Shown: piece by piece, positions 27,965-36,804 of the stretch
How the letters are laid out: each line of letters starts with the position of its first letter
How positions within the stretch are numbered: the first letter of the stretch is position 1
Assembly: GCF_010500245.1 (NCBI RefSeq)
Contig: NZ_JAAGOX010000054.1
Span: 164,920 to 228,919, forward strand
DNA length: 64,000 nucleotides
From: Ruegeria sp. PrR005
GTDB lineage: Bacteria; Pseudomonadota; Alphaproteobacteria; Rhodobacterales; Rhodobacteraceae
Direction: 5' to 3'
Position numbers and translations under genes: made by a program
The notes under the pieces: generated by a model
Database searches by the model: none
Told to the model about the DNA's origin: nothing
Seen by the model: the letters and a program-made list of their open reading frames with translations, nothing else

Positions 27965-29122
27965 ATGTCCCATATCCCCAACCGTATCGACACCGTCCGC
28001 CCCGACGCCCCGGAACAGGCCGGATATGGCCCGCATCCGGTGGGTGTGCGGACCTCGCAACTCGACATTCCCGGCCGGATCGACGTGGCCCGCGCCACCG
28101 AGGACAGCCAGCCGCTCTATAACCGGCCAATGACGGTCGAGCTCTGGTACCCCGCGGCGCCCGGCAATGCGCCGGGCGATCCTTACGACACGCTGATCCG
28201 CGACGGGCAGACCACCACCCGCCTCCTCGGCCGCGCCGCCCGCGATGCCACCCCCGCCCAGGGCCGCTTCCCGCTGGTGGTGATCTCGCATGGCTATCCG
28301 GGAAACAGGTTCCTGATGTCGCATCTGGGCGAAACGCTCGCCTCGCGCGGGTTCATCGCTGCCGCCCCCGATCACGCCGACAGCACCTATGCCGACCAAG
28401 GCGCCTTTGGTGCCACGCTCTATCACCGCCCGCTCGACCAGCGCGCCGTGATCGACCATGTCGCCGCAACCGTGCCGCAGGCCGATACCGGACATACCGG
28501 CGTCATCGGCTATTCCATGGGCGGCTATGGCGCGCTGGTCTTTGCCGGGGCCGGTGTCAGCCGCACCGCCACCACCGCCGATTTCGCGCCGCCCGCCGGG
28601 CTGCTGTCCCGCCACATCTCCGGCTCCGAAACCCACGCGGCCCTGATCGACCCGCGCGTGCGCGCCGCCATCGCCATCGGCCCCTGGGGCAATCACCGGG
28701 GCATCTGGGACTCTCCCGGCCTTGCCGGGCTGGCCAAACCGCTGATGATCATGGCGGGCAGCCTTGACGAGGTCTCGGACTATGCCGCCATGCGCGGTAT
28801 CTTCGAGCAGACCACCGGCACCACCCGCCACCTGCTCACCTTTCAGGGGGCCAGTCACAATGCCGCCGCGCCCATCCCCGCCCCGGCCGAGAGCTGGGCC
28901 GCATCCCCCGCGCTCGACTTCATCCCGTTCGAACACTACGCCGATCCGGTCTGGGATACGGTCCGCATGAACAACATCGCGCAGCATTTCGCCACCGCCT
29001 TCCTGTCGCTGCATCTAAAGGGCGACAAGACCATGCAGCGCTACCTTGACGACAGCTTTGTCGGTTTCGCCCCCACCTCTGCCCGCGCCCTCACATTCGA
29101 GACGCTGACGAAAGGTCACTGA
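27965..29122 (+). CDS. Alpha/beta hydrolase (dienelactone/PAF-acetylhydrolase-like)
   Basis: 385 residues. FPLVVISHGYPGNRF is the oxyanion strand, GYSMGGYGALVFAG the nucleophile elbow, MIMAGSLDEVSDYA the acid strand and FQGASHNAAA the His. Resembles predicted dienelactone hydrolases or platelet-activating-factor acetylhydrolase-like enzymes; no clear signal peptide. Starts 3 bases after the DUF2461 gene. Confidence 0.85.
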   Translation: MSHIPNRIDTVRPDAPEQAGYGPHPVGVRTSQLDIPGRIDVARATEDSQPLYNRPMTVELWYPAAPGNAPGDPYDTLIRDGQTTTRLLGRAARDATPAQGRFPLVVISHGYPGNRFLMSHLGETLASRGFIAAAPDHADSTYADQGAFGATLYHRPLDQRAVIDHVAATVPQADTGHTGVIGYSMGGYGALVFAGAGVSRTATTADFAPPAGLLSRHISGSETHAALIDPRVRAAIAIGPWGNHRGIWDSPGLAGLAKPLMIMAGSLDEVSDYAAMRGIFEQTTGTTRHLLTFQGASHNAAAPIPAPAESWAASPALDFIPFEHYADPVWDTVRMNNIAQHFATAFLSLHLKGDKTMQRYLDDSFVGFAPTSARALTFETLTKGH

Positions 29123-29187
29123 ACGCCGCATCTTTCCCGCCGGCCCGCAACCTGCTTGACTGCGGCGATCAAATCCCGGAGCGCGCC

Positions 29188-30081
29188 ATGCAGACCGAAA
29201 CCGTAACGCTCAACGGACAAGGCTTCTTTCTCCGCCGCTGGGGCGATCCCGCGCTGCCGCCGCTCCTGATGCTGCACGGCTTTCCCGAATACGGCGGCGC
29301 CTGGTCCGACCTCGCCCCGCATCTCACCCAGCGGTTCCACTGCATCGCCCCGGACCAGCGCGGCTATGGCCAGAGCTGGACGCCCGAGGGCGCCACGCAC
29401 TACGCCACATCCCACCTCGTCGCAGATATGGCGGCGCTGGCTGAAACCCTTGGCACACCGCTCACCGTGCTGGGGCATGACTGGGGCGCGGCGGTGGCCT
29501 ATGGGCTGGCCATGTTCCGCCCCAGGCTGGTCGACCGCCTGATCATCGCCAATGGCGTACACCCGGTGCCGTTCCAGCGCGCGCTGGCGGCGGGCGGCGC
29601 GCAATCGGCGGCCTCGCAATACATGAACGCCCTGCGCGCGCCCGAGGCCACACAGCACTTTGCCGCCAATGATTACAAGGCGCTAAGTGATTTCTTCACC
29701 CGCCACATGGGCGGGCATGGCTGGCTCAGTCCTGGACGGCTGGCGGAATACAAGGCCGAATGGGCGCGGCCCGGCAGGCTCGACGCCATGCTCAACTGGT
29801 ACCGCGCCTCGCCACTGGTGATCGCCGCCCCGGGCCAGCCGCGCACCGATCTGCCCGCACTGCCGCTCGACCGGCTGCACGTTGGCTGCCCGCATCTGCT
29901 GCTCTGGGGGCCGGACGACCGCGCGCTGCTGCCCGAGGCGACCGAGGGGCTTGAAGAATTCGCACCAAACCTCACCCGCATCACCATCCCCGGCACCGAC
30001 CACTGGCTGTGCCATCAGGCGCCCGACCGGGTCGCCGCCGCCATCCTGAACTGGATGCCCCAACCGGAGACCGCCCCATGA
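29188..30081 (+). CDS. Epoxide hydrolase-like alpha/beta hydrolase
   Basis: 297 residues. HGFPEYGGAWSD, DQRGYGQSW and GHDWGAAVAY are the epoxide-hydrolase/haloalkane-dehalogenase features (HGxP, nucleophile Asp in GHDWG). LLWGPDDRAL and GTDHWLCHQ provide acid and His. The cap-domain substrate is unknown. Overlaps the GST gene by 4 bases, suggesting joint detoxification of electrophiles. Confidence 0.88.
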   Translation: MQTETVTLNGQGFFLRRWGDPALPPLLMLHGFPEYGGAWSDLAPHLTQRFHCIAPDQRGYGQSWTPEGATHYATSHLVADMAALAETLGTPLTVLGHDWGAAVAYGLAMFRPRLVDRLIIANGVHPVPFQRALAAGGAQSAASQYMNALRAPEATQHFAANDYKALSDFFTRHMGGHGWLSPGRLAEYKAEWARPGRLDAMLNWYRASPLVIAAPGQPRTDLPALPLDRLHVGCPHLLLWGPDDRALLPEATEGLEEFAPNLTRITIPGTDHWLCHQAPDRVAAAILNWMPQPETAP

Positions 30082-30689
30082 TCACCGTCCACCACCTCGC
30101 CCAATCCCGCTCGCTGCGCATCCTCTGGCTGCTCGAGGAACTGGGCCTGCCCTATGAGGTCATCCGGTACGAGCGCGACCCCAAGACCCGCCTCGCCCCG
30201 CCCGAACTGCGCGCCGTCCACCCGCTGGGCAAATCGCCGGTGATCGAGACCGACGGTATCCGGCTGGCCGAGTCCGGCGCCATCGTCGACTATCTCTGCA
30301 CCCGCCATGCACCACAGATGATGCCGCCGCAGGACAGCCCGGCCTGGGCCGAACATCTGGAGCTGATGCACTTCGCCGAAGGCTCGGTGATGACGCCGAT
30401 CCTGCTCAATCTCTATGTCGGCCTCTTGGGCGAGGCAGGCGCGCCGCTGCATCCGCGCATCCAGTCGGAACTGACCAGCCATTTCCGCTTCATGGAGGAC
30501 AGCCTGCGCCCCTCGGGCCATTTCGTGCTGGATGGGCTCAGCGCCGCCGACATCCTGCTCAGCTTTCCCGCGGGCGTGGTGGCGCGGCTGGGCCGCGAAG
30601 CCGAGTTTCCCCGGCTCGCCGAGTTCGCCGCCACCATGCGCGCGCGTCCGGCTTTTCAGCGCGCGCTCGCCGCGGGCGGCGGCGACTGA
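30078..30689 (+). CDS. Glutathione S-transferase
   Basis: 203 residues: thioredoxin-like N-terminal domain (SRSLRILWLLEELGLPYEV, HPLGKSPVIETDGIRLAESG with the SNAIL/TRAIL-like glutathione site) and helical C-terminal domain. Conjugates glutathione to electrophiles. ATGA-type overlap with the epoxide hydrolase-like gene; ends 2 bases from convergent ppk2. Confidence 0.92.
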   Translation: MITVHHLAQSRSLRILWLLEELGLPYEVIRYERDPKTRLAPPELRAVHPLGKSPVIETDGIRLAESGAIVDYLCTRHAPQMMPPQDSPAWAEHLELMHFAEGSVMTPILLNLYVGLLGEAGAPLHPRIQSELTSHFRFMEDSLRPSGHFVLDGLSAADILLSFPAGVVARLGREAEFPRLAEFAATMRARPAFQRALAAGGGD

Positions 30690-30691
30690 TC

Positions 30692-31729
30692 TCAGTCCTG
30701 CCTGGCCCGCTGGTCGGGATGCAGGGCGGTACCCAGGATATGCTCGGACTTGTGGATCACGTGATGGGCGCGACCCACGATCAGCGGATCGGGCGCGCCC
30801 ACCACCTCCATATCCTTGCCGGGATAGTCGATGGTCGACAGGAAATGCCGCATGCAGTTCAGGCGCGCACGTTTCTTGTCGTTCGACTTGATGATGGTCC
30901 AGGGCGCGTCAGCGGTGTCGGTATAAAAGAACATCGCCTCCTTGGCCTCGGTATAATCGTCCCACTTGTCCAGGCTCGCCTTGTCGATCGGCGACAGTTT
31001 CCACTGTTTCAGCGGATCGGTCTCGCGCGCGGTGAACCGGCGCTGCTGTTCCTCCTGCGTGACCGAGAACCAGTATTTGTACAGCCGGATGCCCGAGCGT
31101 ACCAGCATCCGCTCCAGTTCCGGCGTCTGGCGCATGAATTCCAGGTATTCGTTCGGTGTGCAGAACCCCATCACCCGCTCGACCCCGGCCCTGTTGTACC
31201 AGGAGCGGTCATAGAACACCATTTCCCCCACCGTGGGCAGCTCCTGCACATAGCGCTGGTAGTACCACTGGCCCTTTTCCTCCCAGGTGGGCTTGTTCAG
31301 GGCGACAACGCGGGCCTGGCGCGGGTTCAGGTGCTCCATGAACCGCTTGATGGTGCCGCCCTTGCCCGCGGCATCGCGCCCCTCGAACAGCAGGACAAAG
31401 CGCTCGCCGGTCTCCTGCGCCCAGAGCTGTACCTTCAGCAGCTCCGCCTGCAAGCGCGCCTTTTCCGCCTCATAGGGGCGGCGCGCCATCCTGCGCACAT
31501 AGGGGTATTTGCCGCTCTCGAACGCGTGGCGCACATTCTCGGGCGTCGGCATCACCACCCGGCGCGTCCGCGCCGGCCGAGGCTCCGTCACGAGGTCAGC
31601 CGACGCATCGGCCACAGGCTCCGGAACAGCCTCCAGGGCCGCGACCGGCGCCGCCACCTCTGCCGGAGCCTCCAGGCTGGCGGTGGTTTGCTTGTCTTCC
31701 TGCGGAACGATGCGCTTTGCTGTATCCAA
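30692..31729 (-). CDS. ppk2: Polyphosphate kinase 2
   Basis: 345 residues with a P-loop EGRDAAGKG (116-124), the DRSWYNR Walker-B-like segment (174-180), and the lid region YYQRYVQELP. The first 55 residues are a disordered Ala/Pro/Glu-rich extension absent from the shortest homologues. It uses polyphosphate to phosphorylate nucleotides. Convergent with the GST gene. Confidence 0.95.
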   Translation of the reverse strand: MDTAKRIVPQEDKQTTASLEAPAEVAAPVAALEAVPEPVADASADLVTEPRPARTRRVVMPTPENVRHAFESGKYPYVRRMARRPYEAEKARLQAELLKVQLWAQETGERFVLLFEGRDAAGKGGTIKRFMEHLNPRQARVVALNKPTWEEKGQWYYQRYVQELPTVGEMVFYDRSWYNRAGVERVMGFCTPNEYLEFMRQTPELERMLVRSGIRLYKYWFSVTQEEQQRRFTARETDPLKQWKLSPIDKASLDKWDDYTEAKEAMFFYTDTADAPWTIIKSNDKKRARLNCMRHFLSTIDYPGKDMEVVGAPDPLIVGRAHHVIHKSEHILGTALHPDQRARQD

Positions 31730-31869
31730 CGGTTCTGTCTCCTCGCTAACGGTCTGGTCTGTCTGGTTCGCGCGTCACTATATCCGCCGCGCCCGCAGCC
31801 CGCGTTGATCCGTGTCAAGAAAACGTTACAAATCGGCAAACCTTTCCGTCGCAGTGCCCGCCCCGCCTC

Positions 31870-31942
31870 TTCGCTTTGCTGCAAATACTCCGGGGGGAGG
31901 TGACAGAATTCTGCGATTTCTGCACCGGGGGGCAGCGCCCCC
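31870..31942. repeat. Dispersed-type repeat with GC hairpin in intergenic region
   Basis: The stretch GCTGCAAATACTCCGGGGGG (31878-31897) and the hairpin GGGGGC-AGC-GCCCCC (31928-31942) fit a motif pair I recall recurring after genes in Rhodobacteraceae. The hairpin abuts the stop of the AhpD-like gene on the reverse strand and may terminate it. The rest of 31730-31941 holds no gene. Confidence 0.5.
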
Positions 31943-32550
31943 TAGCGGTGTCCCCAGTCATCAGGATCCTCGGAATTGCCCGGGGACAGGCCCAGCACGT
32001 CGCCATCGGTCGAACAGCCCAGCCCCAGCACGGTGCGATTGGCATAGGAGAAATAGGCGCAGACCTGGTTGATCTCCAGGATCTCGCCATCCTCCCATCC
32101 CGCCGCGCGCAGTGCTTCCACATCGCTCTCGACCATCAGCGCCGGTGTCTCTGTCAGCTTGCGCGCATAGACCATCGCCGCCCGCTCGCGCGCATCCAGG
32201 GGCGCCCCATCCGGGGCGCGATCCTCGATTGCCGCCCGAATGGCGTCGCTGCGGGCGCCGTCGCCCAACAGCCGTACCAGCCCCGCGAAATGATGCTCCA
32301 CGCAATAGGCGCAGCCATTGAGCGAACTGACCCAGACCCCAAGCGTCTCCAGAAACCATTTCGGAATGGCGTTGCCGGTATGGTGCAGCACGTTCTTGTA
32401 CAGCACCATATGCCCTTCCATCGAATGCGGGCGCAGGGAATGGGCCATCATGATGTTGTCGACATTGCCCCCCGGCCCGGTCACCCGGTCATAAAGCTTC
32501 CTCAGCTTGCCGGTGGCCTCGGCAAAGGGAATGGTCCTGATCCAGCTCAT
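31942..32550 (-). CDS. Peroxidase-related (carboxymuconolactone decarboxylase/AhpD-like) protein
   Basis: 202 residues. CAYCVEHH (C-x2-C-x3-H) around residues 87-94 is the AhpD-type active site. The segments RPHSMEGHMVLYKNVLHHTG and VCAYFSYANRTVLGLG match the alkylhydroperoxidase-related/uncharacterised peroxidase group (TIGR01926-like). Start at ATG 32550 with GGAGAG upstream. Probably reduces a peroxide with a thiol partner. Confidence 0.9.
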   Translation of the reverse strand: MSWIRTIPFAEATGKLRKLYDRVTGPGGNVDNIMMAHSLRPHSMEGHMVLYKNVLHHTGNAIPKWFLETLGVWVSSLNGCAYCVEHHFAGLVRLLGDGARSDAIRAAIEDRAPDGAPLDARERAAMVYARKLTETPALMVESDVEALRAAGWEDGEILEINQVCAYFSYANRTVLGLGCSTDGDVLGLSPGNSEDPDDWGHR

Positions 32551-32710
32551 GCGGTTCTCTCCGTTCGGGTTCACGCTCACCCTAGGTGTGATCGGCCGCT
32601 GGTGAAAGTCCCCCTCACCGGCAACCGTCCCGACCCAAACCGAAGCGCCCCGCGCGATAGACACCAACCCCTGCGCCACATAAACTTGACCCGCAAGGGA
32701 GCGCTCGCAC

Positions 32711-34579
32711 ATGGCCGACGAAGCTGTCCAGCGCAGGCTGACCACGATCCTCGCCGCCGATGTGGCAGGGTACAGCCGCCTCGTTGCGCGCGACGAAGAG
32801 GCGGCCTTGCGCACCCTGAAATCGCACCGGGACATCCTCATGGACCTGATCGCGCGCCATCGCGGGCGGGTGTTCGGCACCGCCGGAGACAGCGTCATCG
32901 CCGAGTTCGGCAGCGCCGTGGAAGCCGTCCGTTGCGCCATGACGGCGCAGGAAAGACTGGCCGAGGAAAACGCGAAACTTCCGCCGGATCACCAGATGCA
33001 CCTGCGCATCGGCATCAATGTCGGCGATGTGATGGTCGATGGCGACGATCTGCTGGGCGACGCGGTCAATATCGCCGCCCGTCTTGAAAGCCTGGCCGAA
33101 CCGGGCGGCATCACGATTTCCGGCAGCACCTTCGATCAGGTCAGAAACCGGCTCTCGGTCGGGTTCCAGGACCTGGGCCCCCAGAAGGTCAAGAACATCC
33201 CCGAGCCCGTTCGAACCTTCCGGCTGGTCGAGGCCACGGCGCACCCCCGCCCCACCCCACGGCCCGCACGCAGAACAGCGCTGATCCTGGCCGGTCTGGT
33301 GCTGGTCGCGGGACTCGCCCTGGCTCTGTTTCCCCCCTGGGCAACCCGGTCCGAACCCGCCTCGATCAATCGGATGAAGCTGAGCCTGCCCGACCGGCCC
33401 TCGGTCGCCGTCCTGCCCTTCGTCAATCTCTCTGAGACCGACGATCAGGACTATTTCGCGGATGGCATCACCGAGGATATCATCACCGATATCTCCAAGG
33501 TCTCCGGCATCTTCGTGGTCGCGGGCAGCTCCTCCTTCTCCTTCCGGGGCAAGGACGTGATAATCAGCGACGTGGCCGAGGAATTCGGCGTGCGCCACGT
33601 CCTGCAAGGCAGCGTGCGTCGCTCGGGCGGCAATGTCCGGATCACTGCGCAACTGACCGATGCCCTCCGGGGCAACACCATCTGGGGCGAGCGTTACGAC
33701 CGTGACATCAGCGATGTCTTTGCGGTTCAACTGGACGTGACCCGGCAGGTCGTCCGCGCCATGGCCGTGACCCTCAAGGCGTCGGAACACGACCGGCTCC
33801 TGCAAAAGTACACGACCAACATTGACGCCTACGATGCCTTCCTCCGGGCCCGCCGGCTGGTCCAGTCCCCGGGCCGGGAAAACGTCGAAGAGGGTGAGAG
33901 ACTGTTTTCCGAGGCCATCGCGCTCGACCCGCAATTCGCCGGCGGCTATGCCGGTCTTGCCTTCAACCACTCGGTCAAGGCGCGGCTCAGGTTCGGCCCC
34001 TCGCCCAAGGAGGACGCGCGCAAGTCGCTGGAGTTTGCCGAGAAAGCCATCGAGATCGACCCCGAATTCGCCTGGTCCTATATCGCGCTGGCCGGGGCGC
34101 AACTGTCCAACGGCAACCATGACGCGGCCGTCCGCGCGGCCCGGCGGGCGCTCCAGATCCAGCCCAACGGATACGAAGAGAACCTCTTCATGGGCTTCCA
34201 GCTCTACTTCGCGGGCGAGGCGGCCGAGGCCGTCCGCCACCTGGAACTGGCCCGCCGCATCAGCCCGCATGACACGATCCGGGGGGTGGCGTTCCTTGCC
34301 AACGCCTATTTCATGAACGGCGACTATGCCAAATCCGAAGAGTTGCGCCTGCAACGGATCACCGGCTTTGCCGTCCGCAACCCCAATGCCTATGTCTGGC
34401 TGGCGGCGACCCAGCAGCAGCTTGGCAAACAGGACGAGGCCGCCGCCACCGTCGCGCAACTGCTGGAACTCTGGCCCGATTTCCGCCTGTCCGAATGGGG
34501 CCTGGTAAAGGCGTTCAAGCTGGCCGAGAACCGCGAACGCCTCTACAACGCAGCCGCCGCAGCGGGTGTGCCAGAGTAA
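32711..34579 (+). CDS. Class III adenylate/guanylate cyclase with TPR domain
   Basis: 622 residues. Residues 8-170 are a class III cyclase domain: metal Asp17 in LAADVAGYSRL, second Asp60 in GTAGDSVIAEF, and GDAVNIAARL. A membrane helix (about 190-210) follows, then a TolB/FlgO-like beta domain (RPSVAVLPFVNLSETDDQDY), and TPR repeats to the end. This layout is common in rhizobia and roseobacters. Makes cAMP, with the outer part likely periplasmic; stimulus unknown. Confidence 0.92.
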   Translation: MADEAVQRRLTTILAADVAGYSRLVARDEEAALRTLKSHRDILMDLIARHRGRVFGTAGDSVIAEFGSAVEAVRCAMTAQERLAEENAKLPPDHQMHLRIGINVGDVMVDGDDLLGDAVNIAARLESLAEPGGITISGSTFDQVRNRLSVGFQDLGPQKVKNIPEPVRTFRLVEATAHPRPTPRPARRTALILAGLVLVAGLALALFPPWATRSEPASINRMKLSLPDRPSVAVLPFVNLSETDDQDYFADGITEDIITDISKVSGIFVVAGSSSFSFRGKDVIISDVAEEFGVRHVLQGSVRRSGGNVRITAQLTDALRGNTIWGERYDRDISDVFAVQLDVTRQVVRAMAVTLKASEHDRLLQKYTTNIDAYDAFLRARRLVQSPGRENVEEGERLFSEAIALDPQFAGGYAGLAFNHSVKARLRFGPSPKEDARKSLEFAEKAIEIDPEFAWSYIALAGAQLSNGNHDAAVRAARRALQIQPNGYEENLFMGFQLYFAGEAAEAVRHLELARRISPHDTIRGVAFLANAYFMNGDYAKSEELRLQRITGFAVRNPNAYVWLAATQQQLGKQDEAAATVAQLLELWPDFRLSEWGLVKAFKLAENRERLYNAAAAAGVPE

Positions 34580-34726
34580 CCCTCGCGCGCCACGGTGCGC
34601 ATCTCCTTTCCGGTCGTTATGAACAGGTGGATCCAGCCCCCAAACAGACCTTTGTAGCCGAGGTTTTCCGAAAATGCGAATTGCATGCTAGAATGCGAAT
34701 ATTGATCTCGAGATTTGGAGCCTTTC

Positions 34727-36652
34727 ATGCGACACACATACCTCATCTCCGCGGCTCTTTGCATCTTTGGCGCATCTGCGGCCACCGCGTTCGAACCGAC
34801 CCCGGACGGATCCAGCCTTTCCAAGGCTTTTCCGGGCAAGTCCTATTCGCCCTACGCGCATCGGGGCATCCCCGACAGGCCGCTCTGGGGTGATACACAC
34901 CTCCACACCTCGACCTCATTCGATGCGGGCGCCTTTGGCAATCGGCTGGATGCGCGCGCGGCCTATCGCTTTGCCAAGGGGCAGGAAGTACAGGCGACGA
35001 CCGGCTTCATGGCCCGGCTGTCGCGCCCGCTCGACTGGCTGGTCGTGGCCGACCATTCCGACAACATGGGCCTCTTTGACATGATCTATGCCCAGGACCC
35101 GGCCATCATGTCCGACGCCGAAGGCAACCGTATCGCCACGATGGTGGCCAATGGCGGCGACGAGGGCGTGGCCGCCGCCCTTGAGCTGATCGACGCCTAT
35201 TCGCGCGGACAGGTCCTCTCTCCGGCCCTCGCGGTCGAGGCGGGAACCAAACCGTTCCGCTCGGTCTGGCAGCGCCAGATCGCGGCCGCCGAAGAAGCCT
35301 ATGAGCCGGGACTTTTTACCAGTTTCATCGGCTACGAATGGACTTCGCTGATCCAGGGCGGCAACATGCACCGGGTCGTGATCTACCGCGACAATGGGCA
35401 AAAGGCGGGTATGCTCGACCCGTTCACCACCGAAAGCCCGGCGGGCTCCATCAACCCGCGCGACCTGTGGAAATGGATGGCCAATTACGAGCAGGTGACG
35501 CGCGGCGATGTCCTGGCACTGGCGCATAACGGCAACCTCTCGAACGGCATCATGTTCCCGGAAACGGCGCAATACGACGGCACCGAGCTGGACGAGGAAT
35601 ACGTTCAAACGCGGGCAAGATGGGAACCGATGTACGAGGTCACCCAGATCAAGGGCGACGGCGAGACACACCCCTTCCTCAGCCCCAATGACGAGTTCGC
35701 CGATTACGAGACATGGGACAAGGGCAACCTGAACCTGTCCGAACTGAAGGAAGATTCGATGCTGGCGGGCGAATACGCCCGTGAAGCGCTGAAAACCGGG
35801 CTCAAGCTCGAAGCCCGCCTTGGCACCAACCCCTACAAGTTCGGCATGGTCGGTTCGACCGACAGCCACACCTCGCTTGCCACCGCGCAAGAGGACAACT
35901 TCTTCGGCAAGCACTCCGGCGCCGAACCGAACCCGCAGCGCCCCTCTCATATCGTCGGCCAGTTCGGCGATGTCGCGATCCTCGGATGGGAGATGGTGGC
36001 ATCGGGTCTCGCTGCGGTCTGGGCCGCCGAGAACACCCGCGAGGCGATCTTTGACGCGATGGAGCGCAAGGAGGTCTATGCTACCACCGGTTCGCGGATC
36101 GGGGTCCGTTTCTTCGGCGGTTGGGACTACACGATGGACGACCTGACCTCGCGCACGCCCGCAGCGCTGGGGTACGCCAAGGGCGCGCCGATGGGCGGCG
36201 ATCTGTCCGCAGCCCCCGAAGGGGCCACAGCGCCGAACTTCATGGTCTATGCGCTCAAGGACCCGATCGGCGGCAATCTCGACCGGATCCAGATCGTCAA
36301 GGGCTGGATGGACAGCGCGGGCGAAACGCACGAACAGGTGTATGACGTGGTCTGGGCAGGCGACCGCGAACCCGACGCAAACGGCAAGCTCCCCGCCATC
36401 GGCTCCACCGTGGATGTCGCACGCGCGACCTGGACCAACACGATTGGCCTGGGCGAAATGGGAACCGTCTGGACCGATCCCGATTTCGACCCCTCGCAAC
36501 CGGCGTTCTACTATGCCCGCGTGATCGAGATCCCGACACCGCGCTGGACAGCCTATGACGCCTTCCGCATGGGCGCAGAGGTGCCCGCCGAAAGCCCGAT
36601 GGAAACGCAGGAGCGCGCCTATACCTCGCCCATCTGGTACACCCCCGGCTGA
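34727..36652 (+). CDS. DUF3604 domain protein, exported
   Basis: 641 residues with signal peptide (1-21, ASAATA). LWGDTHLHTSTSFDAGAF shows the H-x-H of a PHP-like metal site; further His/Asp in VADHSDNMG and VGSTDSHTSLA support a periplasmic metallo-hydrolase of unknown substrate. ATG 34727 chosen; a TTG at 34715 would add 4 residues. The leader contains AATGCGAAT twice (34673, 34692). A terminator follows. Confidence 0.9.
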   Translation: MRHTYLISAALCIFGASAATAFEPTPDGSSLSKAFPGKSYSPYAHRGIPDRPLWGDTHLHTSTSFDAGAFGNRLDARAAYRFAKGQEVQATTGFMARLSRPLDWLVVADHSDNMGLFDMIYAQDPAIMSDAEGNRIATMVANGGDEGVAAALELIDAYSRGQVLSPALAVEAGTKPFRSVWQRQIAAAEEAYEPGLFTSFIGYEWTSLIQGGNMHRVVIYRDNGQKAGMLDPFTTESPAGSINPRDLWKWMANYEQVTRGDVLALAHNGNLSNGIMFPETAQYDGTELDEEYVQTRARWEPMYEVTQIKGDGETHPFLSPNDEFADYETWDKGNLNLSELKEDSMLAGEYAREALKTGLKLEARLGTNPYKFGMVGSTDSHTSLATAQEDNFFGKHSGAEPNPQRPSHIVGQFGDVAILGWEMVASGLAAVWAAENTREAIFDAMERKEVYATTGSRIGVRFFGGWDYTMDDLTSRTPAALGYAKGAPMGGDLSAAPEGATAPNFMVYALKDPIGGNLDRIQIVKGWMDSAGETHEQVYDVVWAGDREPDANGKLPAIGSTVDVARATWTNTIGLGEMGTVWTDPDFDPSQPAFYYARVIEIPTPRWTAYDAFRMGAEVPAESPMETQERAYTSPIWYTPG

Positions 36653-36675
36653 ACCGGGACCAATTCGGCAACTTG

Positions 36676-36706
36676 GAATGCCGGCCTTCGGGCCGGCATT
36701 CTTGTT
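36676..36706 (+). terminator. Rho-independent terminator after DUF3604 gene
   Basis: 11-bp perfect stem GAATGCCGGCC / GGCCGGCATTC with a TTCG tetraloop and TTGTT following, 24 bases after the stop. Confidence 0.9.
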
Positions 36707-36804
36707 CCAGCCACCCCGAGTTGTCCACAACCCTTAGCGTCCCTCTTTCCCCCGACCACATCACCTGCCATAATGCAGGCCAACCCAAGAACAAGAGCAG
36801 CGCC

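Noticed and set aside
32615..34459. 614-codon reverse frame across the cyclase gene, and similar one at 34916-36730
   Set aside because: Antisense shadows of well-supported genes with recognisable domains on the plus strand.
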